Positions 23,734 to 35,680 of a stretch of 49,978 nt of DNA are shown here, piece after piece. Below the pieces are notes generated by a model that saw only the letters and a program-made list of their open reading frames with translations, ran no database searches and was not told the origin of the DNA. How positions within the stretch are numbered: the stretch's first letter is position 1; each line of letters begins with the position of its first letter. The stretch covers positions 1 to 49,978 of the forward strand of contig MU626402.1 of assembly GCA_025603075.1 (NCBI GenBank), in the 5' to 3' direction. The stretch is from Neoconidiobolus thromboides FSU 785 (taxonomy: Eukaryota; Entomophthoromycota; Entomophthoromycetes; Entomophthorales; Neoconidiobolaceae). A program made the translations under genes and the position numbers.

Positions 23734-26051
23734 TTACCAATGGAAATCTTTTACATGACGATTTAGTGTTGCTTTCCTACTATACGATTTGTCGCAGCCA
23801 GGTTCTGTACATTTGTATTTTGCTTTGTTTTCCTGTTTTCTAAAATGTAGACTGTTCGGTGAACTACTTCCTTGTGTTTCGTTATCACAATGTGCATTTT
23901 TCATATGCCTATACCATGAGCTTTTATTTTGGTAAGTTTTGTTACAACCATCTACTTTACATCTAAACTTTCCATCTCCCAGGTTAATGGGATCAGCCTC
24001 AAGCTCCTCTATTGATTTTTCAGTCAAAGGACTAAATAATTGCTCCTCCAGACTCGGTTCATTTCCACTATTGTATGATTCACTTTCCATTTCTTCTACT
24101 ATTTGTTGACTATTACCAGTATTTGTTTTATCTAGAAAATCATTTGCTCTACTTTTTTCATCCAAGTCATTGAGGTTATATGTTTCTTTGTGACCATTCT
24201 TGTCTAATGTATCAAATTTGAACGCGTCTTGAGGCTCATTTTCATCCATTTTTCCAGCTTTAGAGGCTCCTAAAACAGTATATTCTAAAGCAGAAACTGT
24301 ACTCAAATCCTCAATATTTTTTCTGAAAGTTAAAAAATGGACAGCTTCTTCGATTTTTTCCAGTTCCTCATTGTTTGTATTTTGTTTATCCAGTTTATAT
24401 CTGGCTCTTTTAGTAGTTAGCCCCTCAAAACAGGGTTCATTAGTGCTTTTTGGAATATTATGAGATTTGAAAATATGATGTTCCAAGGCTGACAACCTAT
24501 CAAATCTATATTGGCAATCGTGCTTAGGACATTTGTATTTTCTTTTTAAATATTCTTTTTTCGCATCACTTATTCCTAAAGTATTTAAAATCAATTCAAC
24601 TTTATTTTCGTCTTCATTTAGTCTATTTGTATCATCATTTAAATTTCCATCAAAATCATTATCAGATTCTCCTGATTGGGTCTGAGTAGAAGAATGGTTA
24701 TCTGTCTCCTTAATTTCATTTTCGTTATTTCTAATTTCTTCGTTTCTTCTTTCAACGTCTTCTAATCCTCTTATTATTTTGTGATGGTGGACCAAGTGAT
24801 GAGTGAGACGATTTTTCGATAATAATATGTGGTTACAGTTGATTACTGGACAAGTGATACTTCCTTCTAGCTGTGACAAAGATTTTGGATGTTTACGACG
24901 AATATGCATGTTTAGACGACCTTTAGATGGGAAAGACAAACCACATTCAGGTATTGGACACGAAAGTTCAACAGAAGATGATAAATGAACAGCTTTTAAA
25001 TGCTCCGTCAAGTTTTTTTTCTATAAGTGGTTTTCAGATGCTGTTCAAAATAACTGCATTAAAGATAAAAATACCTGTCCAAATTCACTATTACATTCAG
25101 CCTGAGGGCATTTAAATAAAATAACTTTCTTAATTCCCATATTTGTTGGTCCCTCGAACCCTCTAAAATGAGTTTTTACATGTGATTTTAATAGTGATCT
25201 ACTGTGAAAAAGTCGGTTACATACATGGCAAACTGCCGGATGTTTTTTACGATTATGAGAAACAAGTTCACTCCATTTTTGAAATCGAGAATTACATCCT
25301 TGAGTACTGCACAAATAATAATGTGTATCTATTTTAATAATTAACACCGTGTATAAGAATTTTATGACAAAGATTACCAGTGTGCGATAATAGATGATTC
25401 TTAAGCAAAGAAGGGGTATTAAACCTTCTATCACAACCATCAATAGTACAAGGATGCGGCAATAACCCTTGATGTTTACAAATATGGCGATTCAACTTGT
25501 TACGCTTAGTAAATGCTTCATTGCAATTAGGCCATGTGCACTACAAATCATTAGAATTCAAATTTAACTTTTACAGAAATATTTTACATCATTATATGAG
25601 AATTAATATTTTACATATTAAGGATTACAAAAAGCTGTAATTAACTAATTCTTACCTTGAACTCTTTGGCTTCATGAAATGTTTTTATATGTTGGTTGAT
25701 ATAGTGTTCATAAACAAAGCTCCTTTTACAACCTTGAATAGGGCATTGAAAACCAGCAATTTCATTGCTTTCATTTTCTTTATCTGACCTTTTATTATGT
25801 ATTTGATGGGCCAATATATGCCTATCTAAATGATCTTTCCTATAATATGCTTTCTCGCAACCATTATATGTACATTTGAATGATTTTTGACCTATATGTG
25901 TTTTAAAATGCGCTCGTAAGATGCTTGGTTTTCTATAAGATTTTTTACAGCCTGAATAGGTGCAGTTATACATCCTATCTTCACCTTTTAGTACAAGTAT
26001 TTGATTTTCTTCATTGTCACTTGTCTCAGGATTTATATATTCTTTGTCCAT
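23734..26051 (-). CDS. TFIIIA: Transcription factor IIIA, 13 C2H2 zinc fingers
   Basis: Four exons (25656-26051, 25378-25540, 25075-25328, 23734-25020) join in frame to 699 residues. The N-terminal nine fingers follow the TFIIIA layout: F1 YNCTYSGCKKSY, F2 FKCTYNGCEKAYYRKDHLDRH, F3 to F5, F6 YLCSTQGCNSRF, and F7 of the distinctive short AVCHVCNRLF type that fungal TFIIIAs carry. F8 is CPQAECNSEF and F9 CPIPECGLSF. Additional fingers follow: F10 CPVINCNHIL, F11 CPKHDCQYRF, and after a ~135-residue acidic spacer a terminal pair, F12 CKVDGCNKTY and F13 CTEPGCDKSY. TFIIIA binds the internal control region of 5S rRNA genes and recruits TFIIIC to start RNA polymerase III transcription; it also binds 5S rRNA. 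Two introns fall inside fingers. It shares strand with the neighbouring stress-protein-like gene, with 0.9 kb between. Confidence 0.85.
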
Positions 26052-26928
26052 TACTGTTTCTATTGTTTCTATTTAGTAAATATGCTAGAAGGATTTGAAT
26101 ATCTAATTAAATTTGCCTAATAATATGAAAAGTTTATTTATTAAAATGTAATAAATTTTATAAATAAAAGTTTTTTTGGTTTACTATTGAAACCACTTAA
26201 AATAATGGGCTCTTTTCTCTATTATGTAATTTTTTGAATAATTTTCTAGGAATTTAAAGAATATGAACACACAGCTGATTCGGGTAAATTACTGTATCCT
26301 TAGCTGTGATTTTTATAATTGATAGTTGGTTGAAACGGTTCTTTCAATACCCCCTGTCTTAGATTTAGCTTAATTTTAGACAAGTATTTACTCTCAAATG
26401 AACGGTTAGTTAAGTCACAATAGAGCTGCAGCAACTGTAAATAAAAATGAGAAATTTATATGGGAATATATTTTTTCGTTTAAGGATTTTACTAACAACC
26501 TTTCTGCTCGGATAGCACCTAAAAAATGGAAAAAATAATGAAGTCAAAAAACACTCCCATATGCTTATTTTGAGTATCTTTAATACTTCGGTTTTATTTC
26601 ATTGCAATACTAAAATTAATATTAGATGAAAAATGTATCTATGGAATAGGCTGCACCTATACCTTTGTTTTTGTTCTGCACTTTGTTTTTTTAAATATAA
26701 ATTTATGATTGTAAAAAAAGCTTTAAAACTCAAAGCAATAGAAAATAAATACAAATTAAGAACGCCAAGTCATCATCTAATTGCAACTTGTTCTATTTAT
26801 TTAATTCAAAATTAAAAACTATAAACTGGCTTAAAATCAGAAGGAGACAATTAACTTTATTATAACTAAATTAATAAAATAGTATAAATCAAAATGACGA
26901 TTTGAGTAATTTAATATTGTAAAATCAA
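26052..26928. other. Intergenic region with one repeat element
   Basis: About 880 nt between TFIIIA and the USP-like gene. It holds an element copy at 26458-26562 and a segment at 26388-26440 that weakly resembles DNA near 45285-45340. A 60-codon open frame (26633-26815) has no support. Confidence 0.5.
26458..26562 (-). repeat. MITE-like element, reverse copy
   Basis: Full length. ATATGGGAATATATTTTTTC is mirrored by AAAACACTCCCATAT, with GGATTTTACTAACAACCTTT and GGAAAAAATAATGAAGTC inside. Confidence 0.8.
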
Positions 26929-28501
26929 CTATGTAGCATGATTTGGTAATGAATCAATAATAGATTTCACTTTAGGTTGAGGCTGAGGCGGTCTGAAAGC
27001 TGGTAAATTTGTGCTAGAAGTGCGTGAGATTGAAGGGTACTCATCAACATTTTCATTAGAAATATTTGTCTTTTCATCTTTTTCTTCGTTTAAATAACTA
27101 GACTTTTCACTGTTAGGACTTAATATTGCATTTTCCATTTCATTTTCACCTCTCTTAATGCTGTCGTGACTCCTTTCCTCGCTTTCACTATCAACCTCTA
27201 AAGGTGGAGAGTTAGGCAAAGGTGGGCCAAACCCATAGTTGGGATGGGTAGGAGAAAGCTCATCCTCTTTGCCCCAAACATCTCTATCATCTTCGATCGA
27301 GAACGAATTTCTATTCTGGTATTCATTAAGTTGCTGCTGAAAGTTAACGAGGCTAGCTGGCATAGGCTCATGATCGATTTCATGATCTTTTTCTGTTGCT
27401 GGGTGAGAGCTTTGATCAGTAGTTGTAGATAAATCAATGCTTTCCAATGCTGGACTTAGTCCAGTCTCTTCAATCTTTTTTAATGACTCACTTACCTCTT
27501 GAGCCCTATTAGTAGGATTTGTATAAGTAGTATCTATAGTAGTATTTGAAGCTACTTCTGGGATACCATCTAAATTTTGTTCTTGGTTTTGAAAACTGCT
27601 AACTGGCTTGTTTGGTACATCGTTGAGGGGAATGTTATTATTCCTCAAAAAATTAGGTGTAACAGAAGCTGAAGCTGGTGAATGTGATAATCCAGAATCT
27701 CTTCTAGCATAAGGGCCTGTGATAGGTTTTGCCAAAATTACACTACATGGGCCTTTTTTTAACAAATAATCCTCTAGACCACCGTATATGGTCCTAAACA
27801 TAAGATTTAAAAACTATGTGCGTTTTCAAAATATAAATTACTTTTGAATAATGTTAATTGGTAAAGGGCTTAAAACAATCATTTCAGCATGAGTATATTG
27901 GGCTAATTTCACTATAGTAAGTTTGGCATCTCCTTCAGGCATGATAACTTTTTGAGATACGATCTAAATAAAATTAGTATAACATTACATAATAAATAAA
28001 CATATGTTACATCATGTTCAGCTAAACTCATACGAAAAACTTCCATTTCTTGTTCAATCCTTTCTTGTTTCTAAAACATATTAATAATAATAATAATTGT
28101 TATATATTATTACCCTTTTATGCTCGATCTCTACCGATATTTCCTCTATTTTTATGTTAGTAGTGTACATTAACATTATATTTTTTATCTCTTTAAAAAA
28201 TTTACCATTTGCTAATTTCCAAAGCTTTTTTGTATCAACAATAGTATAAGCTTCATCCAAGAATACCGATAATAAAGTAACGTAATCCAGCCCAGGCCTA
28301 AAAATGTTTTCTAAAGCCCTAATAAAATGGCTTAATAAAATATAACTATAATCGAATTTGTTACCATTGAAACGATGGACCTGATAGTTCTAAAGAATAA
28401 TATAAAAATATAATTTTTCTTCTATTCCCAATTGCAATATTTCCAGAAACTGGAGACTGTAGAGGTAAACGAGGTTGTATTAAAGAAGGTGTTCTTTGCA
28501 T
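26929..28501 (-). CDS. Universal-stress-protein-like domain with long disordered tail
   Basis: Several short exons join from ATG 28501 to a last exon ending at 26929. The N-terminal ~190 residues fit the UspA alpha/beta fold: a first strand RRKIIFLYYSLELSGPSFQW with ALENIFRPGLDYVTLLSVF, a helix rich in Lys/Glu, then IVSQKVIMPEGDAK, LAQYTHAEMIVLSPLP and YGGLEDYLLKKGPCSVILAKP. The canonical ATP-binding signature G-x2-G-x9-G(S/T) expected after the fourth strand is absent (LSPLPINIIQKTIYGG), so this looks like a non-ATP-binding member. The remaining ~270 residues are Ser/Pro/Asn/Glu-rich, acidic and probably disordered, ending with PAFRPPQPQPKVKSI. Fungal Usp proteins with long tails are known, but the role is not. 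Exact internal exon borders are uncertain; one possible intron before EEISVEIEH can be retained without breaking the frame. Confidence 0.65.
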
Positions 28502-29575
28502 TTTAGAATGAATTAAAGTAAAATTAATTGCTTTTATATTTTGGAAAATTAATGGCTAATTTAATGTTCAACTAGGATGAGGTGTGCTTAAGTTCAAAAT
28601 ATTTGCCAATAAATTTCAAAAAATACACCAGTAATTTATATGATTGGAAAAATTCTTATTTTCATTTGTAATATACCCAATTAAATAGTAGTGTAAATTG
28701 AAATAAGAACATTTATGGAATAGTATTAAATTTTGTGTTATGCCCTTAAAGGCCTTCATTTTAAACATGTTAAAAAAATGTAATTCAAGTTAATCCTTGA
28801 AAAGGCCCCCTATGTTTAAAAAGTAATTTAACTTAGATAATCGTTAATGCTATTTATATAGTATATTGAAATGTGTAACATGACTTAGGAGATATTATTT
28901 CAATTTGGTATTAGACCTATTTGGTTGGTTGTACTTATCTTGGTTAGATTTGAGCTAATTTAGAAACACACCTGATAATTTTATTAGTACTATAAATTTT
29001 AAGTGATTAAATTAGCATTACTAAATTTTGAAATAAAGTTTTCGTTTATAAGTCAAACATTTAATGCCTATGAATCTTGAACTTAGAGAGAGCCAAAGGA
29101 AATAGTGATATCTTTATACATTAAATTATGTAATGTGTATTTTCAGATTGAAATAAGGTTCAGAAAAATTCTATTCTTACAACTAATTTCTATCTTGTAA
29201 TATTTCTGTGTCTACAAAATATGACTAGATAAAATAAAAACATCGCCTTATTTTTAACATAAATAATGGCGAAATTCCAAATACCACCATCAAGTTAAGG
29301 AGAAATTTACGCTTTAACTATATCAACTTAGTTTATACTTGAATAAACTTTATAAGCATTTTGAATATAACTACTATGATATTAGTAGCCTTAATTTGTG
29401 TTGAAATAATATAAAAAATGTTATATTTTTAGTCTGTTGACCCTATATTAAATTGTAATATAAACTTTTCAAAATAATGAGTTCAACATTTTTAATACAT
29501 AGACAAATTTATAAATTTATGTTGTCTTACTAAGTTTGATATAATAATAGTAATAAATTTAATATGAAATTTAAA
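28502..29575. other. Intergenic region, nothing recognised
   Basis: About 1.07 kb between the USP-like gene's 5' end and the 3' end of Ugo1. A+T-rich, with no open frame, repeat-element copy or RNA gene that I can support. Confidence 0.5.
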
Positions 29576-31101
29576 TCACCATTCAGGATCACCTTTGATT
29601 CCTATAAAACTAGATACCAATGAAGTACAAATAATAGTAGTAGAATGGAATGCAAACCCTCTATACAAAGCGCCAAATCCGTGCGTTTGATAATATGTAG
29701 TTACACCAATAAGTTGACGTTTTGGCTCAGGTTTAGCTTCCTCAGTAACAATACGATAAGCACAATCTAGAGCATTGGCATAAGGAGCATTACGAGTTCT
29801 AATACACCCGATAAAGTTTTTATTGGCAGTTGATTTATAACGAGGTTGAGCTTGTAACCTTTTACGTATTGTGTCTAATGGAAGAACTATCATTAGTTCT
29901 ATTGTACTTAGTGCTAATTCAAATAGCCCATAAATGAATGGAGAATCAAGTGGTGATATATGAAATAATCTGTCTATAATTAATGGGGCGCACTGTTGCA
30001 TGAGTGGGCTCAATATATGATATAGAGCACTTGGTAATATATCCTCTCCCCAATATAAAGCTTCGAGGCCTTCTTCTTGTAAAATTGTAACTAAAGCATG
30101 GAAAGGTCCATTATATTTTGCCACTTTAGGGTCAGAAGATTGTACTATTAATCTAAAGTAATTTGTTTTTATATCTCAATTATATCTTGCTTGATAAAAA
30201 TTACCTTGTACGTATAAGATCTAATGGGTTCAATAATAAACCAGCTGCTAGATTTGAAACCATCATAGTTGCAATATTTGGACCAGCTGAGTCTAAATGC
30301 ACTAATGGTATTGTATCATCGTATAAATCAAAAGTGTCATTTAATGTTCCTTCAATGCTTGGTTGTAAAAATAGATGTAGCATATTATAAATCCAATAAC
30401 TAAACTGTCCTAACATTTAAGGTTAAATCATTATATTACACTGTAGCTAAAACTTACCTTTCCATAAAGAAAACACACCTTCACTAGGGTGTTTTATAAT
30501 GCAATTCATAGTGCTCCATAAACCGCCTTCTAAATCAGATAGTTGATAAGCTGGTTTTGTGCCAATGTCTTCATTCTCTACTATATAGCCCATTTTATCA
30601 GTAACATTAATTTTATTTGTATTTAAGCTAATTTCTTCGTCCATACCTTTTTTTGTAGTATCCTCAATATCAGAATCAAACTAATTCAATTTCAGTATTA
30701 ATTCTATATAATATGATTTCTCTTACTTCATCTGAATCATCTGAGTCAAAATAATGCTTTTCATTGACCTCCTTTTTTTGGAAACTAGTCGGAAGGTGTT
30801 GAACTTGGATTAAAGTATGGGCAACTTCAAACGGGGAGGCCATAGCTGTGGTTACATACTTCATTAAAGCATACGTTATAATATCCCAATGATCATGCTT
30901 CTCTTGAGTTGGAAGGGCAAATGTAAGAGCTGATTGGGGATCAATGTTACCACTTGGTAAATAAGGATTCAAAGATGCAGGGTTACTGACGCTAAAATCT
31001 ACATAAGGCCTATAAGGATTGACTTTTTCAGAATCATTCTTCTGGTACGAATTATCACCATTCATTTTGAAAAATAGTAAAAAACATAAAAGTGACCTCA
31101 T
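29576..31101 (-). CDS. UGO1: Mitochondrial outer-membrane fusion protein Ugo1-like carrier
   Basis: Four exons join in frame through short introns: the first exon ends DSDE, the second WK, the third LIRT, and the fourth starts LIVQSSDPKVAKYNGP. The N-terminus contains NPYRPYVDF, comparable to the NPLRPYY motif of fungal Ugo1 proteins. Degenerate mitochondrial-carrier repeats follow: ALMKYVTTAMASPFEVAHTL, AAGLLLNPLDLIRTR, GPFHALVTILQEEGLEALYWG and STIELMIVLPLDTIRKRLQA. The PxD/E carrier signatures are present, with PFE, PLD and PLD. Ugo1 bridges Fzo1 and Mgm1 in mitochondrial fusion in yeast; it is a modified carrier in the outer membrane and not a transporter. The start could be the ATG at 31101 (MRSLLCFLLFFKMNG) or the ATG at 31065 (MNGDNSYQ); the second fits the family better. 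The gene is divergent from Has1 with about 105-140 nt between starts. Confidence 0.8.
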
Positions 31102-31205
31102 TAATAACTCACTAAATTAAATCCCATAAAAGTTAATAAATCCAATTCAATCCAACCTAATAAAAAAGTTATTTTCAAATTTAAATAAAAAAGTGGTTTA
31201 CTGGA

Positions 31206-33091
31206 ATGGCTGAAGTTGCTCAAAAGAAAAGGAATCGTAAACGATCAAAAAAAACTGGTAAAAAAGAAGTTGTTGACAATGATAACAACAATGTCGACGT
31301 AACAACACCAGAGGTTATAGAAAAGGAGGAGGAAAAAGAAACTAAAGCTGAAGATAGTGAAGAAGAGGAAAATTTACCTGGTAAAAAGAAACCCAAGGCA
31401 GAGAAAGCACTTGAAAGTGAAGAGGAGCCAGAAGAAGAGGAGAGTGAGGAAGAGATCCAAGAAAAAGCTGAAAAGAGTGTCAAGTATAAGGAAAATGCTT
31501 TAAGCAGCTTTGATGCAACTAACAAAGTAGGAACAGGAGAGGTAAATTATGACTTTTCAAGTTTAGATATTAGTGAGTCAACTCTCAATGCTATCAATGA
31601 TATTGGATTCACCAAGATGACTGAGGTACAAGCACGTACAATACCCGCATCTTTAACTGGAAGAGATATCTTAGGTGCTGCTAAAACAGGTAGTGGTAAA
31701 ACTGTTGCTTTCTTAATTCCAGCCATTGAGCTTTTATCAAAATTGAAGTTTAAACCTCGAAACGGGACTGGTATTGTTATTATTTCTCCAACTCGTGAAT
31801 TGGCTTTACAAATTTTTGGAGTTGCAAAAGATCTTTTAAAATACCATTCACATACATTCGGTATAGTTATGGGTGGCGCTAATCGTAGAGCTGAAGTAGA
31901 AAAATTGATCAAGGGAGTAAATTTAATTGTTGCTACCCCAGGTCGTTTGTTAGATCATCTTCAAAACACTCAAGGTTTTATTTATAAAAACCTTAAAGCT
32001 TTGATTATTGATGAAGCAGATCGTATTTTAGATTGTGGTTTTGAAGACGAAATGAAGCAAATCATTAAAATATTACCAAAAGGTACGTTAAATTTTATAT
32101 TTCAATATTTTAACTAACCTTTTTAGAACGCCAAACTATGTTGTTTTCGGCTACACAAACTACCAAGGTTGAAGACCTTGCCAGAGTCTCATTAAAGAAG
32201 AGCCCATTATATATCAATGTTGATCAACATAAAGAAGCATCAACAGCAGAAGGCTTAGAACAAGGGTATGTAGTTTGCGATTCTGACAAACGATTTTTAT
32301 TATTATTTACATTTTTGAAAAAAAATCTAAAGAAAAAAATTATTGTTTTCTTTTCTTCATGCAATTCAGTAAAATATCATGCTGAATTATTGAACTATAT
32401 TGATATTCCAGTGCTCGACCTCCATGTAAGTTTGGTTATTAATTATAAATACAAATTATTTAAAAATATAGGGTAAACAAAAACAAGCAAAAAGAACGAA
32501 TACCTTCTTTGAATTTATGAATGCCGAGACTGGTATATTGATCTGTACAGATGTAGCTGCACGTGGTTTAGATATCCCAGAAGTTGATTGGATTATTCAA
32601 TTTGATCCTCCAGATGATCCAAAAGATTATATTCATAGAGTAGGACGTACGGCTCGTGGTAAAGGAAAAAAGGGAAAATCTTTATTGTTTTTATTACCAT
32701 CTGAGTTAGGATTTTTGAGATATTTAAAACATGCAAAAGTGCCTTTAAATGAATATCAATTTCCAACATCTAAAATAGCTAACATCCAAAATCAATTGGA
32801 ATCTCTTATAGAGAAGAACTATTATTTAAATCAATCTGCAGTTCAAGGGTTCAGATCTTATCTTCAAGCATATGCATCTTATTCTCTCAAGTCTATTTTC
32901 AAAATTAATGACATGAACCTTATTAAGGTAGCCAAAGCCTTTGGTCTTAAAGTTCCACCAAAGGTCAATTTAAGTAAGTTTATGATTCACCATTAACACA
33001 TTGTTTAATCTTTATTTTAGCTATTGGACCATCATCTACCAAGGATTCACAGCGCAAGTCTAGGCCCCTTTCAGAAAAAAAGAAGCTTTAA
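31206..33091 (+). CDS. HAS1: ATP-dependent RNA helicase Has1 (DEAD box)
   Basis: Four exons (31206-32082, 32127-32425, 32472-32973, 33021-33091) join in frame to 582 residues. The N-terminal ~110 residues are Lys/Glu-rich ([12 protein letters not shown]). The DEAD-box core has GFTKMTEVQ (Q motif), AAKTGSGKT (Walker A), [21 protein letters not shown] ([11 protein letters not shown]), [23 protein letters not shown] and HRVGRTARG. The C-terminal block [26 protein letters not shown] is the conserved DUF4217-type region of Has1/DDX18, followed by a basic tail. Has1 acts in the nucleolus in 18S and 60S ribosome biogenesis and snoRNA release. The third intron's donor leaves one nucleotide, so the tail reads NLTIGPSST and ends in KKKL. 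Confidence 0.9.
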
Positions 33092-33889
33092 TTTAACTTT
33101 GATTTATAGTTTTTAAATCATCAACTACTTCTAGACTATTAAATAACTATAGAATATAATTCACTTTACAACTCATAATGATTTATACTTCTAAAATTAT
33201 TATGATTTTTTTTTAAATATATTTATGTAAAAAACCAAAATGAATTTTGTTACCCAATATATGGATGTATTTTTGTTTAAGAATTTTACTAACAAATTTT
33301 CCACTCAAATAGCGCATAAAAATGAAAAAGATGATAAAATCAAAAAGAATATCCCCATATGTTAAATTACATATTTTTATTGTATATTAATTCCATAGTT
33401 TAAATACCTCTGCTTAAAATTTTAAGCCGTATAGTAGCCTTTTCTGAAGGATACTATAGTTGTATCTGGCTTTTCTGAATCAACATGTTAAAAATGCCTC
33501 CAATAAAATAAAAACAGTTTTTATTAACAAATTGCAACTTGACTAAATTGGAGATAAATTGAGACTTCATTTTACCTTTTAGCCAATAACATTGAAGTAT
33601 TTCAAATTAACTATATAGACTTTGAAGCAATCAGCTTTTATTCAAATAATTGACTTTAAACTTGCTTTTTTAAAGTTCTAATAATTTAATAATCTTCTGA
33701 TTCAAATAAATAATTATGGTTTTTATGGGTTATTCGTATTATCAATTTAGAATAAATTATGAAAACTTCTTTGCTTTCCAGTATTTAAAATCTGGCCCAA
33801 TAAAATAAAATAAAATCATAAAATAAGGTATCAGAGTTTATTTTATTAACAGTTAGATATAAATTAATAAAGTCACTTTTAAGCTTCAA
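33092..33889. other. Intergenic region with one repeat element
   Basis: About 800 nt. It marks the change from housekeeping to accessory content. One element copy lies at 33259-33360. Otherwise A+T-rich with nothing recognised. Confidence 0.5.
33259..33360 (-). repeat. MITE-like element, reverse copy
   Basis: ATATGGATGTATTTTTG is mirrored by AAGAATATCCCCATAT, with GAATTTTACTAACAAATTTT inside. Confidence 0.8.
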
Positions 33890-35680
33890 ATGGGGAGGGC
33901 TTGCTATTTATGTAGAAACAAACCAGATCATAAAAATGAATGGTGTAATCATTCATGTCTTATTCAAAGCAAAGACCACAAAAGGATAAGTCTCAATTTA
34001 GAGAGACATGAGTTGAAGAAAAAGAATCAATATGATGATATACATAGCTGGGCTTTGCCATTTATAACTTTCAATATACCAGAGTCAAATGTCAAAGAAT
34101 CTAATAATAATAAAGAAAAAATAGAGATAAAAAAAAGCAAACAATATGATCCAATTCACAATTGGGCAGTTCCGATTATTCAATTTGCACCACAAAATGA
34201 AGAGAAAAAGAAGAGGAGTAAACCAAAGATCAATCATATCATACAAAGAAAGGTTATAATTAAAGACAACATTTCAATCAAAGATTATATGACAATTAAG
34301 GACAACATCTTTATTTCTATCATTCGTTTCCCGATTAAAACTAGAATGCAAAATGTAATGACATTGATACAGTATTCTTTCCCAGTTAAAGATGACAAAG
34401 TGGAACTTTTTCTTTTATTAGTAAAAAAATTGAGACTATTGATTTCTAGTGGACGAAAGATTAATTTCGATTCAAAATTAACGGAAGGATTTTATAAGCA
34501 AGAGTTTATAAACTTAGGATTGGAAAGTTTTTTAAGCCAATGTTCTTTAAGTATTAATTTATTTTCAAAAATGGATTTTGATTATGAAAAGTTAAGTACG
34601 CCATTAAAATGGACAATAGTTGCTTGTGGGCTAAGTTGGGTGGAACAAACAGAACAGGTAAAATTACAGTTGAAATATTTAGAACAAGTTATCTGGAATC
34701 ATTTTTCTCATCTTACTTCTATTCGCCCCACTTTACAAAATTTACAAGCCATGTTATTAATAGCTATACATTTACCAAATTTCTTATCAACAAACAGTGT
34801 AAGGGCTTCTCTTATCCTACAATGTTTAACAATATCATCTGCTATCGGTTTGCATTTGTTCGCTAATAGATTGAATTCAAAGACAAGGTTTGAAAGACAA
34901 CTTGCTTATGCAGCACTAATATTTACATCAACATTAATGGACTTGTCTTCTGGAGCATATATGGCTACACCATTTAAGCCAAAAAATATAGACTCAGCTA
35001 ACCTTTCAAAGCCTATTTATACATGTCCCTTTAAGGAATATGTTACAAAAAATGAGGAAAGCTTGGTTGATTTAATATTGGCAGATTATTTTTGTGAAAT
35101 AGCAGGAATTGTTTCAATGATTAATTTTATAAAAGAGAGATTTAAAATAAGTCAAGACAATAAATTGGTTAGTAGTTTGACGAAAATACTAAGTCAAGTA
35201 AAAACTACTACTTTAAACTACCTTTTTAAGCTTTCATCCATTAACAATAGTACAAGTAATGATTATTTAATAGCTAGAATTAGATCATTAGATCATATGA
35301 TAAGGCTTTTAAACCATTATATACAATTTTTTATACTATCATTGAACTTTTATCATCCTAGTAAAGATAATAAATTAAAGAAAGGAGACTCGAATATTAA
35401 AGGAGTATTAAAATTAGCATTATTACAATGTCACCTCTTTATTGAGCATGTAATCAAACTTCCTCCACAGTTCATGGTAGGCTTTCCTATTCCCATGCTT
35501 TCCCAATGCCTTGCGTTCTTAGCACAAAACCAATACTATGACAATATAGAAACAAATAGACTCGCAATTCTCAATGGTTTAAAATTAATGGAATCTTTAA
35601 ATCAATATTTAGTTCATTATTGGCCATGTAAGCTAAATGTTGATCTTATACATATGATTATAAAGTCTAAAAATGTATAG
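33890..35680 (+). CDS. Transcription-factor-like protein with degenerate Zn cluster
   Basis: One exon, 596 residues, ATG start. The N-terminus RACYLCRNKPDHKNEWCNHSC keeps the first pair (CxxC followed by R) and a last pair (CxxxC) of a fungal Zn2Cys6 cluster but lacks the central cysteines, so it cannot form the usual two-zinc cluster. A 15-residue motif is repeated at residues 47-61 and 85-99 (QYDxIHxWAxPxIxF). The large C-terminal part resembles the middle homology region of fungal Zn-cluster regulators: LKWTIVACGLSWVEQ, RPTLQNLQAMLLIAIHLPNF, and IGLHLFANRLNSKTRFERQL. This region is shared with the paralogue at 47921-49561. If it is still a regulator it may bind DNA weakly or act as a partner or repressor; this is inference. 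Known family members have one or more introns, and this gene has none visible. Confidence 0.6.
   Translation: MGRACYLCRNKPDHKNEWCNHSCLIQSKDHKRISLNLERHELKKKNQYDDIHSWALPFITFNIPESNVKESNNNKEKIEIKKSKQYDPIHNWAVPIIQFAPQNEEKKKRSKPKINHIIQRKVIIKDNISIKDYMTIKDNIFISIIRFPIKTRMQNVMTLIQYSFPVKDDKVELFLLLVKKLRLLISSGRKINFDSKLTEGFYKQEFINLGLESFLSQCSLSINLFSKMDFDYEKLSTPLKWTIVACGLSWVEQTEQVKLQLKYLEQVIWNHFSHLTSIRPTLQNLQAMLLIAIHLPNFLSTNSVRASLILQCLTISSAIGLHLFANRLNSKTRFERQLAYAALIFTSTLMDLSSGAYMATPFKPKNIDSANLSKPIYTCPFKEYVTKNEESLVDLILADYFCEIAGIVSMINFIKERFKISQDNKLVSSLTKILSQVKTTTLNYLFKLSSINNSTSNDYLIARIRSLDHMIRLLNHYIQFFILSLNFYHPSKDNKLKKGDSNIKGVLKLALLQCHLFIEHVIKLPPQFMVGFPIPMLSQCLAFLAQNQYYDNIETNRLAILNGLKLMESLNQYLVHYWPCKLNVDLIHMIIKSKNV

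Noticed and set aside
26633-26815. 60-codon plus-strand open frame
   Set aside because: No family resemblance, starts in non-coding-like DNA, and no splice partners seen.
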